Positions 50,674 through 61,566 of a stretch of 64,000 bases of DNA are shown in pieces. The translations under genes were made by a program, and so were the position numbers. Source of the stretch: Pseudo-nitzschia pungens (lineage: Eukaryota; Bacillariophyta; Bacillariophyceae; Bacillariales; Bacillariaceae); NCBI GenBank assembly GCA_037355855.1, contig CM074762.1, forward strand, positions 5,580,001 to 5,644,000. Direction: 5' to 3'. The notes beneath the pieces are model-generated. The model was not told the origin of the DNA, made no database searches, and was given only the letters and a program-made list of their open reading frames with translations. Each line of letters starts with the position of its first letter. Position 1 is the first letter of the stretch.

Positions 50674-53217
50674 TTATTTATTTTCGTCGTTGTCGTTGTT
50701 GTTGTCGTCGTCGTCGTCGTCAATGTCCTCCGTGTGGATGCACTTGTAGATCTCTGGGCTGACGCTGACATACTGGTTGAGGTGGGCGAGCTGCCCCTTG
50801 ATGGAATCTCGCACCACGTCGTTGGGGAGTTTTTCCACCACGACGATGCACGGCAGGTTGTTGGTGGTCCGGACGACGTTGGCGTGGAGCAACCGAAACC
50901 GTCCCGCCAGCTTGCGGACGATCCGCATGATCTGGAGGCCGCGCAGGACCAGCACGACGACCCGGCCCCGAGGCTTGAGAACGTACCAGGCGTTGCGCAG
51001 AAACACCTCGTACAGGGTTTGCAACGAGGCCACGGATTGGTTTTGTCCCGTCATGATGCCCCAGGGCAGGTTCGTGACGACGGCGTCTACCGATCCGTCG
51101 GCGTCGACCTGCCTGCGGAGGGACCGGGCATCGCTGCAGACGAACCGGCAAATCGACGAGTCGCTGTATCCCTCGGCCAGAGCGTTGGCCCGGGCCCCGT
51201 CGGCGCTCCGCCTGGAAACGTCCATGCCGAGGCAATTCTTCAGGTTTCCATTGTGCATCTCCAGGGCTTCCAGCAGGAGCGTTCCAGATCCGCAAAAGGG
51301 ATCCAGCAGTGTGTTTCCGTCCTCCACGTTGGCCAGCCGTATCATGGCGTACGCCAGATTGGTCTTGATGGTCACCGCGTTCCGGTACCGGGCAAAGTGG
51401 CGTCCCTTGGACAGGTCGTGGACGTTGATCTGCGTGGCCAGCACGACGAGGTTGCCAATCACGTCCGCGCGCACGTGAACGTCGTAATCCGACATTTTCG
51501 GTTTCCACTCGTGGCGGTCTCCGTAGACCTCGGCAATGGCCCCGCCAATCTCGTACTCGACCTCCGGTGTCTGCCAGGCATGCGGTCCGCCGACCCGGTC
51601 AGAGGTGACCCGGAAGGTCAGCTTTTGCACATCAATGCCATTGTCATTGCCACTGCCACTGCCATCATCTCCGGACGGGAGAACCGAAATGGCATCCACC
51701 GAGAGTTGGTCTTTGACGTATTCGTAGAGCGCCTCCTTCGGAATCCGCTCTTCTCGGAGGGTTTCGAGGTCGGCGTCCGGTTCGTACTTGTGGACGTACG
51801 GAAAGCAATCTTTCAGCCGAAAGTGGTGGTGGTACCGCAAGACGTGGTGAGCCGTTTTGAGCGTGAGCAGTGCATTTCGCACGGCAATGGCGGTGCTCGG
51901 GCTCGCGCTTTTCTCGTCGCCATCGTTTTCGTTTTTGTTTTCGTTTTCGTTTTCGTTTTCGTTTTTGTTTTTGTTTTCGTCGTCACCCCGACAAAAGAGG
52001 CCGATGTACCCGTCGAATTCCAGTGGTCTCGTTCGAACGATCCAGTCGGAGGTGTTTACTTCTAGCTCGGCGAGGTGCTCCCGGATTTCCGCGGCACAGT
52101 ATCCCTCTGCCCCCATGTTGGTCTTGACCAAAAAGCAAAGGTCGGAGGTCGTCGCCACATCGTCGATGTCGATGTCGATGTCGATGTTCTCTCCGTGATC
52201 GCGGTGTGGTTCGTCCCCAAAGACAATCGACAACGGCGACGACGACGGATGCTCTGCACCCACATTTGCACCCACGTTTGCACCCGCACCACTCGCACGG
52301 CTAGTCGTCCAGGCACTCGTCGTCGGCACCGTCCCCTCTCCGACGAGCTTGTCCAGAAAGGTGTTGCGGGTCTCGTGGAGTTCCTCCCCTCGCGTCGTCG
52401 CGGAAGCCGCCGCTTCCCCGCTCGAAAAGAAATCCTTGCACCGAAACGTCAGGTTGATGCGTCCCTCCGAGACGTCGGATTCCTTCGGAACGCTGTGGAG
52501 ATACCTGGTCTGGCACACCGGTTCCATGACCACCAGCGATCCCGATTGCAACGCGAGACACGCCCGGTCCCTCCTTCCGTCCGTCTGGCTGCGGACCAAG
52601 AACCGGCGGGGGGCGCCCAGACTGACCGAGGCGATCGGTGTGGTCCGGCCGATCTCCTCCCGGTCGGCGTGCCAGCCGATGCGCTGGTGTCCGTCCTCAT
52701 AAAAGTTGAGCAGACAGACGTTGAACGCCGGGACGTCGGCATCGTCGGCATCTTCGTTGCGCTTGCTCTTGCTCTTGTACCAGTCCTGGCAGAGCTCTCG
52801 GAGGGTCTGGACGATTTCCGGAAAGCCGTTGACGTTGGTGAGATCGTCTCGAGGGTCGATGGAGGATTTCGATTGCTGCGTGTTGTCGTTGTCGTTGTTG
52901 TCGTTGTTGTCGTTGTTGGCAGTAGTTTTACCAGTGTTGCTAATGCTAATCGGAGCGTCCTTGTACGCGTAGGCAGGAGCAATGTTGTTCGCATTGGTAC
53001 TGGTATTGGTATTGGTATCGTTGCCGTTGCCGTTGCCGTCGCTTCTGCCGCCAGCTTCCTGGTACAAGCGGACCCATCGATTGATCTTGGCCGTCTTTTC
53101 CCACGGAATCAGCGTCTTGAGCGCCTCGTAGTAGCCATCGGCTCGGTCCTTGGACAAGAATTCTGGATCGTGGTAGACGCAGGGCGTTTCGAGTTCCCGG
53201 ACCACGAATTCGTCCAT
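50674..53217 (-). CDS. AlkB dioxygenase fused to THUMP and m2G-type RNA methyltransferase
   Basis: An 847-residue protein in one open frame. Residues about 1-262 are an AlkB-type 2-oxoglutarate/Fe(II) dioxygenase: FNVCLLNFYEDG, WHADREE with His183 and Asp185, SLGAPRRFLVR, LHSVPK with His241, and GRINLTFR with Arg253 and Arg259. After a linker with a DENKNKNENENE repeat, residues about 350-560 look like a THUMP-type RNA-binding region (FRVTSDR, GGAIAEVYG, YDVHVRADV). The C-terminal part is a Rossmann methyltransferase with the SAM site LLDPFCGSGT (Asp639) and motif IV NLPWG (716-720), as in THUMPD3/Trm14 enzymes, which make N2-methylguanosine in tRNA. The combination suggests one protein that oxidises and methylates RNA, or repairs it. 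AlkB plus a methyltransferase is known in ALKBH8, but that methyltransferase is of the Trm9 type. The start ATG directly precedes the conserved AlkB N terminus. Confidence 0.85.
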   Translation of the reverse strand: MDEFVVRELETPCVYHDPEFLSKDRADGYYEALKTLIPWEKTAKINRWVRLYQEAGGRSDGNGNGNDTNTNTSTNANNIAPAYAYKDAPISISNTGKTTANNDNNDNNDNDNTQQSKSSIDPRDDLTNVNGFPEIVQTLRELCQDWYKSKSKRNEDADDADVPAFNVCLLNFYEDGHQRIGWHADREEIGRTTPIASVSLGAPRRFLVRSQTDGRRDRACLALQSGSLVVMEPVCQTRYLHSVPKESDVSEGRINLTFRCKDFFSSGEAAASATTRGEELHETRNTFLDKLVGEGTVPTTSAWTTSRASGAGANVGANVGAEHPSSSPLSIVFGDEPHRDHGENIDIDIDIDDVATTSDLCFLVKTNMGAEGYCAAEIREHLAELEVNTSDWIVRTRPLEFDGYIGLFCRGDDENKNKNENENENENKNENDGDEKSASPSTAIAVRNALLTLKTAHHVLRYHHHFRLKDCFPYVHKYEPDADLETLREERIPKEALYEYVKDQLSVDAISVLPSGDDGSGSGNDNGIDVQKLTFRVTSDRVGGPHAWQTPEVEYEIGGAIAEVYGDRHEWKPKMSDYDVHVRADVIGNLVVLATQINVHDLSKGRHFARYRNAVTIKTNLAYAMIRLANVEDGNTLLDPFCGSGTLLLEALEMHNGNLKNCLGMDVSRRSADGARANALAEGYSDSSICRFVCSDARSLRRQVDADGSVDAVVTNLPWGIMTGQNQSVASLQTLYEVFLRNAWYVLKPRGRVVVLVLRGLQIMRIVRKLAGRFRLLHANVVRTTNNLPCIVVVEKLPNDVVRDSIKGQLAHLNQYVSVSPEIYKCIHTEDIDDDDDDNNNDNDENK

Positions 53218-54283
53218 GATTGATGGTGATTGGTGAGTAAAGAATGGATTATTGTTGTAGTATTATTTATTGAATTTCCTTATTTTTGGATATTGTGATT
53301 GTGTCCTTGTTTGTTACGGAGGACGAAGTAAATCTTACTGCCGTACGTTGGGATACAGTACTTGTACCGGTAAGGTTACGTACTACGTACTACTTCAGTT
53401 TGATAGAAGTAAACCTTAAAAGGTTTACTTCAAAATTCAAAATACGAAATACGAAAAACTAATAATACAAGTAATCTTACTCGTAATAATCTTACCCAAA
53501 ACGTATTTCCAAAAAAATAATGAATGGTTTACAATAACAGGCACTCTATGGAGGACTCATGAATGGTTGTTAGCGTCACACATAACCTTAATCTTACCGT
53601 AAAGTTGTTGACGATAATAATATATGCTCCGGGGAATAATCTTACCACTCATCATATCTGTGCATTATTATTATTATTTTCAACACGCTGTATTCCAAAT
53701 GGGGCATGTTACTACTTCGTAGTAGGCTATTTAAAAGCTTTTCCGATGACTGTTGGATATTAAGTATATTATTATTATACTTCGTACTTCGTAATCTACT
53801 TCGTAGTGCGGATAAATGCAAGCCTTCAGCTGCAGTGCTTACGTAGACGAGTATTTCCACTTTGGAAATGACCTTGGAAGGTTGTGTTTTAAGCGTACCA
53901 ACCATCGAGGCATGAATACAAGGTTTTTAGTTAATGACACTATCCATTTTGACATTTTTTGTCATTCTGTTCGTATTCGTACTGCAAGTGTAACTTACCT
54001 GTGGTAAGGGGTTAACCTTACTCTGAATCTTTTTTTACTACGTTTTTCGTACTTCGTATTCTTGTTGTGGCATGTGAAAGACGCAAGTTTGTAGGATCCG
54101 AAGGTTAATGACGTAAAATCTTACCCGGTAGTCTTATTGATAGCACGAAAGCAGCGAACCGCAAAACGCAATCCGCAATGTTCATTCACAACTCGTAGGT
54201 ACGCGTGTGCAACCGATTGAACTGAAACTGCGGGAACAACAAGACCAACAAGACCAACAAGATCAACAGAAACACGAACAACA
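53218..54283. other. intergenic region between divergent genes
   Basis: AT-rich with many TACTTCGTA and AATCTTAC words. It should contain the promoters of the AlkB fusion gene (leftward) and the rhamnosyltransferase-like gene (rightward). No further gene seen. Confidence 0.5.
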
Positions 54284-55876
54284 ATGACCAAGGAAACCAA
54301 CCACGGTCCTAAGCGAGCGCTCGGTTTCGCGGAACGGTGGTTCGTTCTGTTCGTCGGTCTTTGTATCCTTTCGGCAGGACCATATCTTTTGACGACGACG
54401 AACTGTCTAACGATGAACACGATCGATGGAAACGACTCACCGGGTTCGTTGCAATCGTCCATGTCATCTTTCCGAAAACGAGAACGAGTAGCCTATCTAG
54501 ACGAATCGGAGCCCGTGTACCAGTTCTCTCTGAAGAATCCGACCGCACCGGACGCTCCGTTCGATCTCATTCACAGCGTCCTGACACGCTTCATGGTGGG
54601 ACAGGGGCCCAGGGAGGGGACGTCCAACAAGTACGAGCTGACAAAGGCGCACTTTCTGTTGTTCAAGACCTTTGCCTGGCCGTCCATCAAGTACCAGACA
54701 CGGCAGAACTTTTTCTGGATCGTGCTCATGGATCCCAGCCTGGACAAGGGGATCATAAACGACGCCAGGGAACTGATGGGCAAGAAACACTTTCCGGAAG
54801 AAAACGCCTACCTGGTGCTGACCAACAACACCAAGTGGTCGGAGGACGGAGTCGGAGTTCCAGGAGCCGAACACAATGGAATTGGGTTGCCGGTCATTGC
54901 GGAAGCTTACAGGAAGGGCGAGGTGGAAATCCTCACCGGGAACAAGGATCTTTTTTTGGGGGCTCTCGATGCGGTGGAAGGAAAGAAGAAAAACAAAAAC
55001 GAAAACGAAAACAACAATGACACCACCACCAAACCCATATTGATGATCGAGACCAATCTGGACGCCGACGATGGACTCCACAACTCGGGGGTTGAATGGA
55101 GCCAGGACAAGGCGGTGCAACAAACCCTGCACAACCGCGAGGGGCAACTCAAAGAAAACCCCAATGCTCCGGTCGACCTCGAAACGACATGGTGGCATTT
55201 GTGCGGAGAGGACTTCATCGAGTGGCACAACCGGGAGATTTACCTGCTGGATGCGGGGGAGGTTGCTGCCAGGGGCATTTCCAGCGGCCTGGCGGCAATG
55301 CGACGAAAACCCTTTTTTTGCAAGTCCTCCGGATATTCGCGGGTCGGCATTGCGCTCCCCGGCGACAAACGGGAGTTCCCCAGAGCCGCCCACATAAACC
55401 ACGCTTCCATGTACGATTTGAAAGAGTGCAGCTCCCCGGGCGACACCCCCAACGGCAGTTTTGCCGCGTGCTGGCGCCGGGAGTTCCGGCTGGAGGAATC
55501 CGCCTTTTCCCTGAACGGGCGGACCATCACCTCGGACAGCATGGACCACATGAACCCCGAGGACCCTGACTACACCGATACGCATTTCTGGGCCCAGGAC
55601 CAGTCCCCCCTCAAAATCCACCAGGCAGAGCGGTACTGGCAGAGCCTGAGAAACGATTTCACGATCGACCGGACCCGGACCTGGGAAACCAGCGTCTTTT
55701 TGTTCCAGAATCGGAAAGCAATCCTTCTGCAGAACCGGGAATCCAAGTGCGTGCCGGGATGGCCGTGCAATCCTAAAGCGGATAGTCACCAAAACAGAAT
55801 CGAACAGCACTGGCAACGACAAGAGCAAGCGGCCGCAGACGCAAACGCAAATGCGAATGCGAATGCGGCCACGTAG
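54284..55876 (+). CDS. putative rhamnosyltransferase-like type II membrane protein
   Basis: A 530-residue protein with a short N-terminal tail, one hydrophobic segment at about residues 19-36 (WFVLFVGLCILSAGPYLL) and a large lumenal-type domain. The domain has features of the putative rhamnosyl transferase family (Rham_transfer type): HSVLTRFM near 86, FLLFKTFAWPSIKYQT, FFWIVLMDPSLD near 135, and ETNLDADDGLH at about 255, which looks like the family's LDxDDxL metal or sugar-nucleotide site. Later there is a WAQDQSP motif. A KNKNENENNND insertion sits just before the DADDG motif, and the tail ends in Ala/Asn repeats. Likely role is sugar transfer in the Golgi; the sugar is not certain. Together with the gene at 1699 it gives two candidate Golgi glycosyltransferases in the window. 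Confidence 0.7.
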   Translation: MTKETNHGPKRALGFAERWFVLFVGLCILSAGPYLLTTTNCLTMNTIDGNDSPGSLQSSMSSFRKRERVAYLDESEPVYQFSLKNPTAPDAPFDLIHSVLTRFMVGQGPREGTSNKYELTKAHFLLFKTFAWPSIKYQTRQNFFWIVLMDPSLDKGIINDARELMGKKHFPEENAYLVLTNNTKWSEDGVGVPGAEHNGIGLPVIAEAYRKGEVEILTGNKDLFLGALDAVEGKKKNKNENENNNDTTTKPILMIETNLDADDGLHNSGVEWSQDKAVQQTLHNREGQLKENPNAPVDLETTWWHLCGEDFIEWHNREIYLLDAGEVAARGISSGLAAMRRKPFFCKSSGYSRVGIALPGDKREFPRAAHINHASMYDLKECSSPGDTPNGSFAACWRREFRLEESAFSLNGRTITSDSMDHMNPEDPDYTDTHFWAQDQSPLKIHQAERYWQSLRNDFTIDRTRTWETSVFLFQNRKAILLQNRESKCVPGWPCNPKADSHQNRIEQHWQRQEQAAADANANANANAAT

Positions 55877-57690
55877 TAACACACGCAACAACAGGCGGAC
55901 GGCCGATGTTGAAACAGTAGACAAATTCATAATCTACAAAACCCTAATGCATCATGTATTCATAGTGGTGGTAACAACTTATTATGATCATGGATCCCTA
56001 GTAAGTCCGAAGTACAAGTGAATATACTCGCTATCATTGTATGACGAATTGAAGAGGGGCTCAAACATGTCGAGCTAGTCATCGAATACGTTGAGGTCCA
56101 CCTCCAGAGCAATGGAGAAGTGCTTGATCATCCCCAGAACCAAACATGAGCGAAAGGGGACAAACTCCATCTACGGAGGGCAATCCGAGGAGTTCTTCTG
56201 TCTCGTCGCCTTCTATCTTCGGCAGATGAACACTGCTGGACGATTGTAAGCAAAGACGAAAGTACTTGTAGTAGTAAAAATCTTACTACTAGTACTACAT
56301 TTTGGTGTCGATTCGGTTGTTCATTTTGTTGTCGATTCAATCGGCCGAAAAAGAACCAAAGCGGAGGTTCAAATGCCAGGTGGGACCCTTTAACCGGTAA
56401 AATCACATAAAATACTACTAGTAGGGCAAAATGGGCCGTTTTCAAGTTCTCATGATGGAAGGCAGACTCCGGTACAGAGCCCTAGTACTAGTACTCCTCC
56501 AGGACCCACCAGCACCCGGTTCAGTATTCCCCATAGCAATATAGTAGTACTAGTACTACTACTAGCAATTCATTTTCGCTAGTCATACTATTAGTAGTAT
56601 TAGTAGTAGTCGTGATGAGATCCAGCACCACTACTATTAGTACTACTAGTATTCTCGTGCAAGATCCATCATCCCTTGGATCCACCATCCCTACTAGTAC
56701 GAGTACTACTAGTAGTAGTAATAGTGGCACAATCAACTTCTACCATCATCCATCCGAGATTTTATATCAATCGAGTCACAATGGTGGTACAGGCTTGAGG
56801 ATCCTACTACCACAAGGTATGGTTCATTTGTACAATTCTATGCCATAACTACATTCCTGACCCTACACTAACACGCACAGCAGCAGACACTTCTTCCACC
56901 TATTCTATCACTGATAGTAGTACTATGATGCGCTTAGCAGCTAATCAAACACATCAACTCCCTCACCCCTCTAAAGGAGGTCATTTCTTCCTCCCATTCA
57001 TAGCTTTGTATCCAGAATGCAAGAAACCATCTCCTTTTGCCCCCCGTACCTTGTTACTACTAGTAGTAAGAATACTAGTACTGTCATTTGGTCATTTCTG
57101 GTTGTTCATCTGTCACAGCAAAAATGTAAGAGGAGTACTAGTAGTAGTAGTAATAGCTTCCAAAGTCTACATTCTGCTTCTATTGGGGGTGTTGCTGTTG
57201 TGAACACACCATGCATTCCAATAAGCAATAACATGGTTTTACTAGTAGTAGTTCAATACTAGTAGTGCTGGTGACTCCAGGATTTCATCCTTGTTGTTCT
57301 CCCCATGACTGATGTAGTGTTCTTCTACCCTACAAAGTTCTGCCATGTACAGCAGTAATCACTACCACTCAGCAGTAATCACTACTACCACTAGTTCCCA
57401 CACACCATCTCATTTCCATAAGGCAAGAAGAATAGGGAGATTTACTATTGCTGTCACAAAGAACCATTCCCAGAAAACCTAGACAGCGAAGCCCAAAGAT
57501 AAACTTTTTCATCCTGCCCAAACCCCCACCCAGTGCATTCATTATGAACTAGCTACTACTAGTAGTGCTACTACTAATTGTTCGCAAAATACAATGCTAC
57601 TACTACCAGGTACTGCTTTTAGAAGCAGTAGCAGCAGCAACTACTACTATTACTATCGAAATGCTGCCAAATCGCTTCTTCTTTAAAAGC
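55877..57690. other. gene-free region rich in CTAGTACT repeats
   Basis: From 56.2 kb onward the sequence is dense in ACTAGTACTAC and TAGTAGTAG words, like the first 120 bases of the window. One plus-strand frame (56925-57203) encodes a partly hydrophobic peptide interrupted by the same repeats, and it is not a credible gene. No other feature is seen. Confidence 0.5.
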
Positions 57691-59350
57691 GATTTTTCCA
57701 CTGAGCCTATATCGCCTACTAGTAGCGTCTCCTAATCTACTATCGATCCGCTCAACAGAGTTTCGCCTTGCACCCCCTGCTAGCTAATTATGTGATCGAT
57801 CTGTTTCTGTATATCGCCTGCTAGTAGGAGTAGTTGCGTCTACTACTACTACTAGTATCGATCTGCTCTACAGAGTATCGCCTTGCAACCCCGAGCATGG
57901 ATCGATTTCTTTCTATCGGAGTATCGCCTGCTGTCCCCCCGTAGATCGACACTTGCTTTCTGTCCGCTGTAGTACTAGTAGATCGACGCGTTGCTGCTGT
58001 TCGTTCTGTATCGAAGCTTTGCTGCACTCCCCTGTAAATTCGCTGCCGCTGTCCCCTATAGACTCCTCGCTGTTCGCTGTCCCGCGTGGATCGACGCTTT
58101 GCTGTCCCCTATACATCGACGCGTTGCTGCTTGCTGCTTGCCGCTCGCTGTCCGCTCTCCCACCGTAGATCGACGCGTTGCTGCTGTCCCATCTAGAGTC
58201 GCTATCCCCCTGTATATCAAAGATTTGCTGCTGCCGTTCGCTGTAGATCGAAGCTTGTTGTTCGCTGTCCGTTGTAGATCGACGCTTTGCTGCTCCCCCT
58301 TATATCGAGACGTTGTTGCTGTCTCCCTGCGTATCGACGCTTTGCTGCTCTTTGCTGTATGTTGACGCTTTGCTGCTGCTGCTGCTCCCTCTGTACTATT
58401 GATCTTGGGCGATGCTGGGGTATCTCATGACAGTACAAGAACAACGCGTCGAACCTAGCAAAACCCGTGTACGTTACTTTTTAGTGCTTGCTGTCCCCAT
58501 GAAATCGACGCTTTGCTACTCCCGTCTGTACTGCTAATATGGGGCAATGCTAGGGTATTGTTTCGCAGTAGAAAAACAACGCGTTTAACCTAGCAAAACC
58601 CCTGGACGCTACTTTTTGGTGCTTGCTGTCCCCATGAAATCGACGCTTTGCTACTCCCATCTGTACTGCTAATATGGGGCAATGCTAGGGTATTGTTTCG
58701 CAGTAGAAAAACAACGCGTCGAACCTAGCAAAACCCCTGGACGTTACTTTTTGGTGCTTGCTGTCCCCATGAAATCGACGCTTTGCTACTCCCATCTGTA
58801 CTGCTAATATGGGGCAATGCTAGGGTATTGTTTCGCAGTAGAAAAACAACGCGTCGAACCTAGCAAAACCCGTGTACGTTATTTGCTGCTCGCTGCTCGC
58901 TGCCGCTCGCTGTATGCTGTCCCCAATACATATATCGACGCTTTGCTGCTGCTTGCTGCTCCCCCTCCCTGTGCTGTTTGTCTTGGCTGCGCTAGGGTAT
59001 TTCTTTGCGGTACAAAAACAACGCGTCGAACCCATCGAAACCCCGTGCGTAGTTCGCTGCTTGCTGTTTCTTGATGCTGCTCGCTGCTTGCTCCCCGCGA
59101 GCCCATCGTGTTTCTCTCGGCTGCGCTGGTAGTAGGCTATCTCTTTGCAGTACAAAAACAACGCGTTGAACCACGCGAAACTCGGAGTGCATTGAGCGCT
59201 GCTCGCCGCTGCTTGCCGCTGCCCGCTGCTCCCCTTTCCTGTTTTTCTGGGGCGATGCTACGGTATTGTTCCGCAGCACAACAAACAACGTGTTGGACCT
59301 AGCGAAACCACTCGCTGTTAGCAAGCATCGCTGCTACTTGCTGCTCGCTG
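57690..59350 (+). repeat. degenerate satellite related to the A/B arrays, with 135-bp periodic core
   Basis: 57.9-58.4 kb holds diverged units such as GATCGACGCGTTGCTGCTG and CTGTCCC, recognisably akin to the array unit in A and B. From 58491 a longer unit repeats with an exact 135-bp period (CTGTCCCCATGAAATCGACG at 58491, 58626 and 58761). Each unit also has GGGGCAATGCTAGGGTATTG and AAAACAACGCGTCGAACC. Further copies to about 59300 are more diverged. Open frames here only reflect the repeat. Confidence 0.8.
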
Positions 59351-60192
59351 TTTTCTGGTTCGCTCTCATCCTGTCATTGCTGTCGTCCCGGTTCGATCGT
59401 CCTGTGATGTGTTGGTCCGTGTTGTTATTGCGCAAATTAGTGCATTCACATCGGGTTCTGAAGAGCAGAATTTTCGTGTCAAGGATCGTGGAAATTTTGT
59501 AATTTTGGAGGAAACATCGTTTCAGAATTTCAACTCCCACTGTTGTTGCTTGCTACCGGTAACTTACCGGTAACCTTACCTTACTGGTACCGGTACGGTA
59601 GGTTGGTGGGCCTTACACATTCAACATGGTCTTTATGTTCGTACGTACTGTAATCTTATTCAGTATCTTCATCTTCGTTTGGATCCTTCTTTTACGAAGT
59701 TGAGGTGCGGTACGATACTGTAAAGCTACGGTAGTGTACACGAACGTACAAGTTGAAAATACTACGAAAGCCACGTTATGTGTACGGTACGGTAGCACGG
59801 GACGACAAGGATAGTGTCACAAACAAGAATGTCTTTTGTCTTTTCATACGACGTTCGTCATGATGTCACAAGGGCGGTGCCACTTCGAGTACCAGGTAAA
59901 ACCTTACGTAAGGTTACGACCCCCATGAGAATCCAACTCTGTAGATTTAAAAAAAATACAAGTAAGATCTTACCTTTTACGAAGTAAGATCTTACTTCGT
60001 ACTAACAATAACAATACGTAACTTCGCAATTCGTGCAATAAAGACATTTCACCATTCCATACGAGAGCCGAGCCCAGCCTAGATCATTCAACGACTTGTT
60101 CACTCTTGAATTGCATGCATTGCTCGCATGCAGCAATACACAATAAAGTAAAAACTGCCGGTGGTACGCGTAGCTGTTGTCATTACGGTGCG
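59351..60192. other. intergenic region upstream of MsrA
   Basis: AT-rich, with clusters of ACCGGTAAC, GTACGGTA and AAGTAAGATCTTAC words (59560-59610 and 59950-60000). No gene is supported. It contains the MsrA promoter. Confidence 0.5.
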
Positions 60193-61566
60193 ATGGACAC
60201 CGCTGCGGAAGACTTGTCGCCGTCGCCGTTGCCGTCGTTGCATCGACGAGACGCTCGAATCCGAGCTCGAATCCAAACCCGGACAAACCCAACACGAACC
60301 ACTCCCACGAGTCGAAAGAAATGGAAGCGAACGCGGCCGTTGTTGCCCGGTGTTATCGTTCCGTTCTTCCTTTTGCTCTTCCTCCTTCTCGTCGCAACCG
60401 AAGGTCCCAATCGCAGTCGTTTCCGTTCTTTTATCGGATGCTGTTATTGTCAGGCCTTTGTCATCGGTCCTGCTTCGTTGGTTGCGGCGGTTCTCTTGCG
60501 CAATGGTCGGTCCCATCCCGCCGTGGTTTCGAACAGCAACGACAACGACAACATCTACGACAACATCTACGACAACAGCCCTATCGGAAGATCGACAGCG
60601 GAACCACCAAGAACCACCACCTGCTTGCGAATGAACGCGGATTCGAACAAGAACAATTCGAAGAACAATTCAAACAATTTTTTCGTTGGCTTGTTGGATT
60701 CCTGGCAGCGCAAAATGAACACCGGTGGCTCTTACAACCTCGGCATCGATTACGACCGGCTCGAATTTCCCGGCCCGGAGGTCGCTTCCATGGCGATTGC
60801 CGCCACGACCAGGATTCGGCAGCAAAAACAGCAGCAGCAAAAACAGCAGCCAGGCAACGAGCCGTCATTGGAAAGCAAGAAAAACAACGACAACGCGTTG
60901 TTCGTCGCACTGCTTCCGGCGCGGTCGCCATCGCTGCCCCACCTCGAGCTGGCCACGTTCGCGGGGGGATGCTTCTGGGGACTCGAACTCGCCCTTCAGC
61001 GCATCCCCGGCGTCGAGCACACGCTGGTGGGATACACGCAGGGAGACGACCTCTCGGAGGCGAGGCCGAACTACGAGCAGGTCAGCGCGGGCAACACGGG
61101 CCACTGCGAGGCGGTGATGGCGTATTTCGATCCCTCCGTGGTGGCCTACGCGGATCTGGCGGCGATCTTTCTGGATCGGTGCATCGACGACCTGACGAAA
61201 CGAAACGGGGGCATGGGAAGGGATGTCGGGGACCACTACCGGACGGGGATGTACGTGCACACGGCCGAGCAGAGGGATGCCGCCCTGCGAGCGATCCGAG
61301 CCGAGCTCTCGTCGAATCCGCGGTATAACAACAACAACGACAACAACGACAACAACGACAAAAAAGACAACAACGACAACGACAACGACAACAACCGAAC
61401 CAACAGAAGCGAAACTCAGCGAACGGTGGCGTTGGAAGTAAAGCCCGCAAGGGCCTTTTGGCCGGCGGAAGCCTACCATCAGCGGTACCTGGAAAAGGGC
61501 GGGCGATTTGGAAGGCCCCAATCAGCGGCCAAGGGCAACACAGACGAAATACGGTGCTACGGATAA
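60193..61566 (+). CDS. msrA: peptide methionine-S-sulfoxide reductase MsrA, probably plastid-targeted
   Basis: A 457-residue protein from the ATG at 60193 (MDTAAEDL); an in-frame ATG at 60115 would add 26 residues. The C-terminal half is MsrA: the catalytic motif GGCFWGLE with Cys260, then GVEHTLVGYTQG, PNYEQVSAGNTGHCEAV, YRTGMYVHT and, near the end, FWPAEAYHQRYLEKGG. It reduces methionine-S-sulfoxide in oxidised proteins, using thioredoxin. A Cys near the C terminus (IRCYG) may be the resolving residue. The N terminus has a basic region, a strong hydrophobic segment (VIVPFFLLLFLLLVA) and then CQAFVIGP, similar to the ASAF-type cleavage site of diatom plastid preproteins, although the stretch before the signal segment is unusually long. 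An Asn/Asp repeat interrupts the reductase domain before the YHQ motif. Confidence 0.85.
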   Translation: MDTAAEDLSPSPLPSLHRRDARIRARIQTRTNPTRTTPTSRKKWKRTRPLLPGVIVPFFLLLFLLLVATEGPNRSRFRSFIGCCYCQAFVIGPASLVAAVLLRNGRSHPAVVSNSNDNDNIYDNIYDNSPIGRSTAEPPRTTTCLRMNADSNKNNSKNNSNNFFVGLLDSWQRKMNTGGSYNLGIDYDRLEFPGPEVASMAIAATTRIRQQKQQQQKQQPGNEPSLESKKNNDNALFVALLPARSPSLPHLELATFAGGCFWGLELALQRIPGVEHTLVGYTQGDDLSEARPNYEQVSAGNTGHCEAVMAYFDPSVVAYADLAAIFLDRCIDDLTKRNGGMGRDVGDHYRTGMYVHTAEQRDAALRAIRAELSSNPRYNNNNDNNDNNDKKDNNDNDNDNNRTNRSETQRTVALEVKPARAFWPAEAYHQRYLEKGGRFGRPQSAAKGNTDEIRCYG

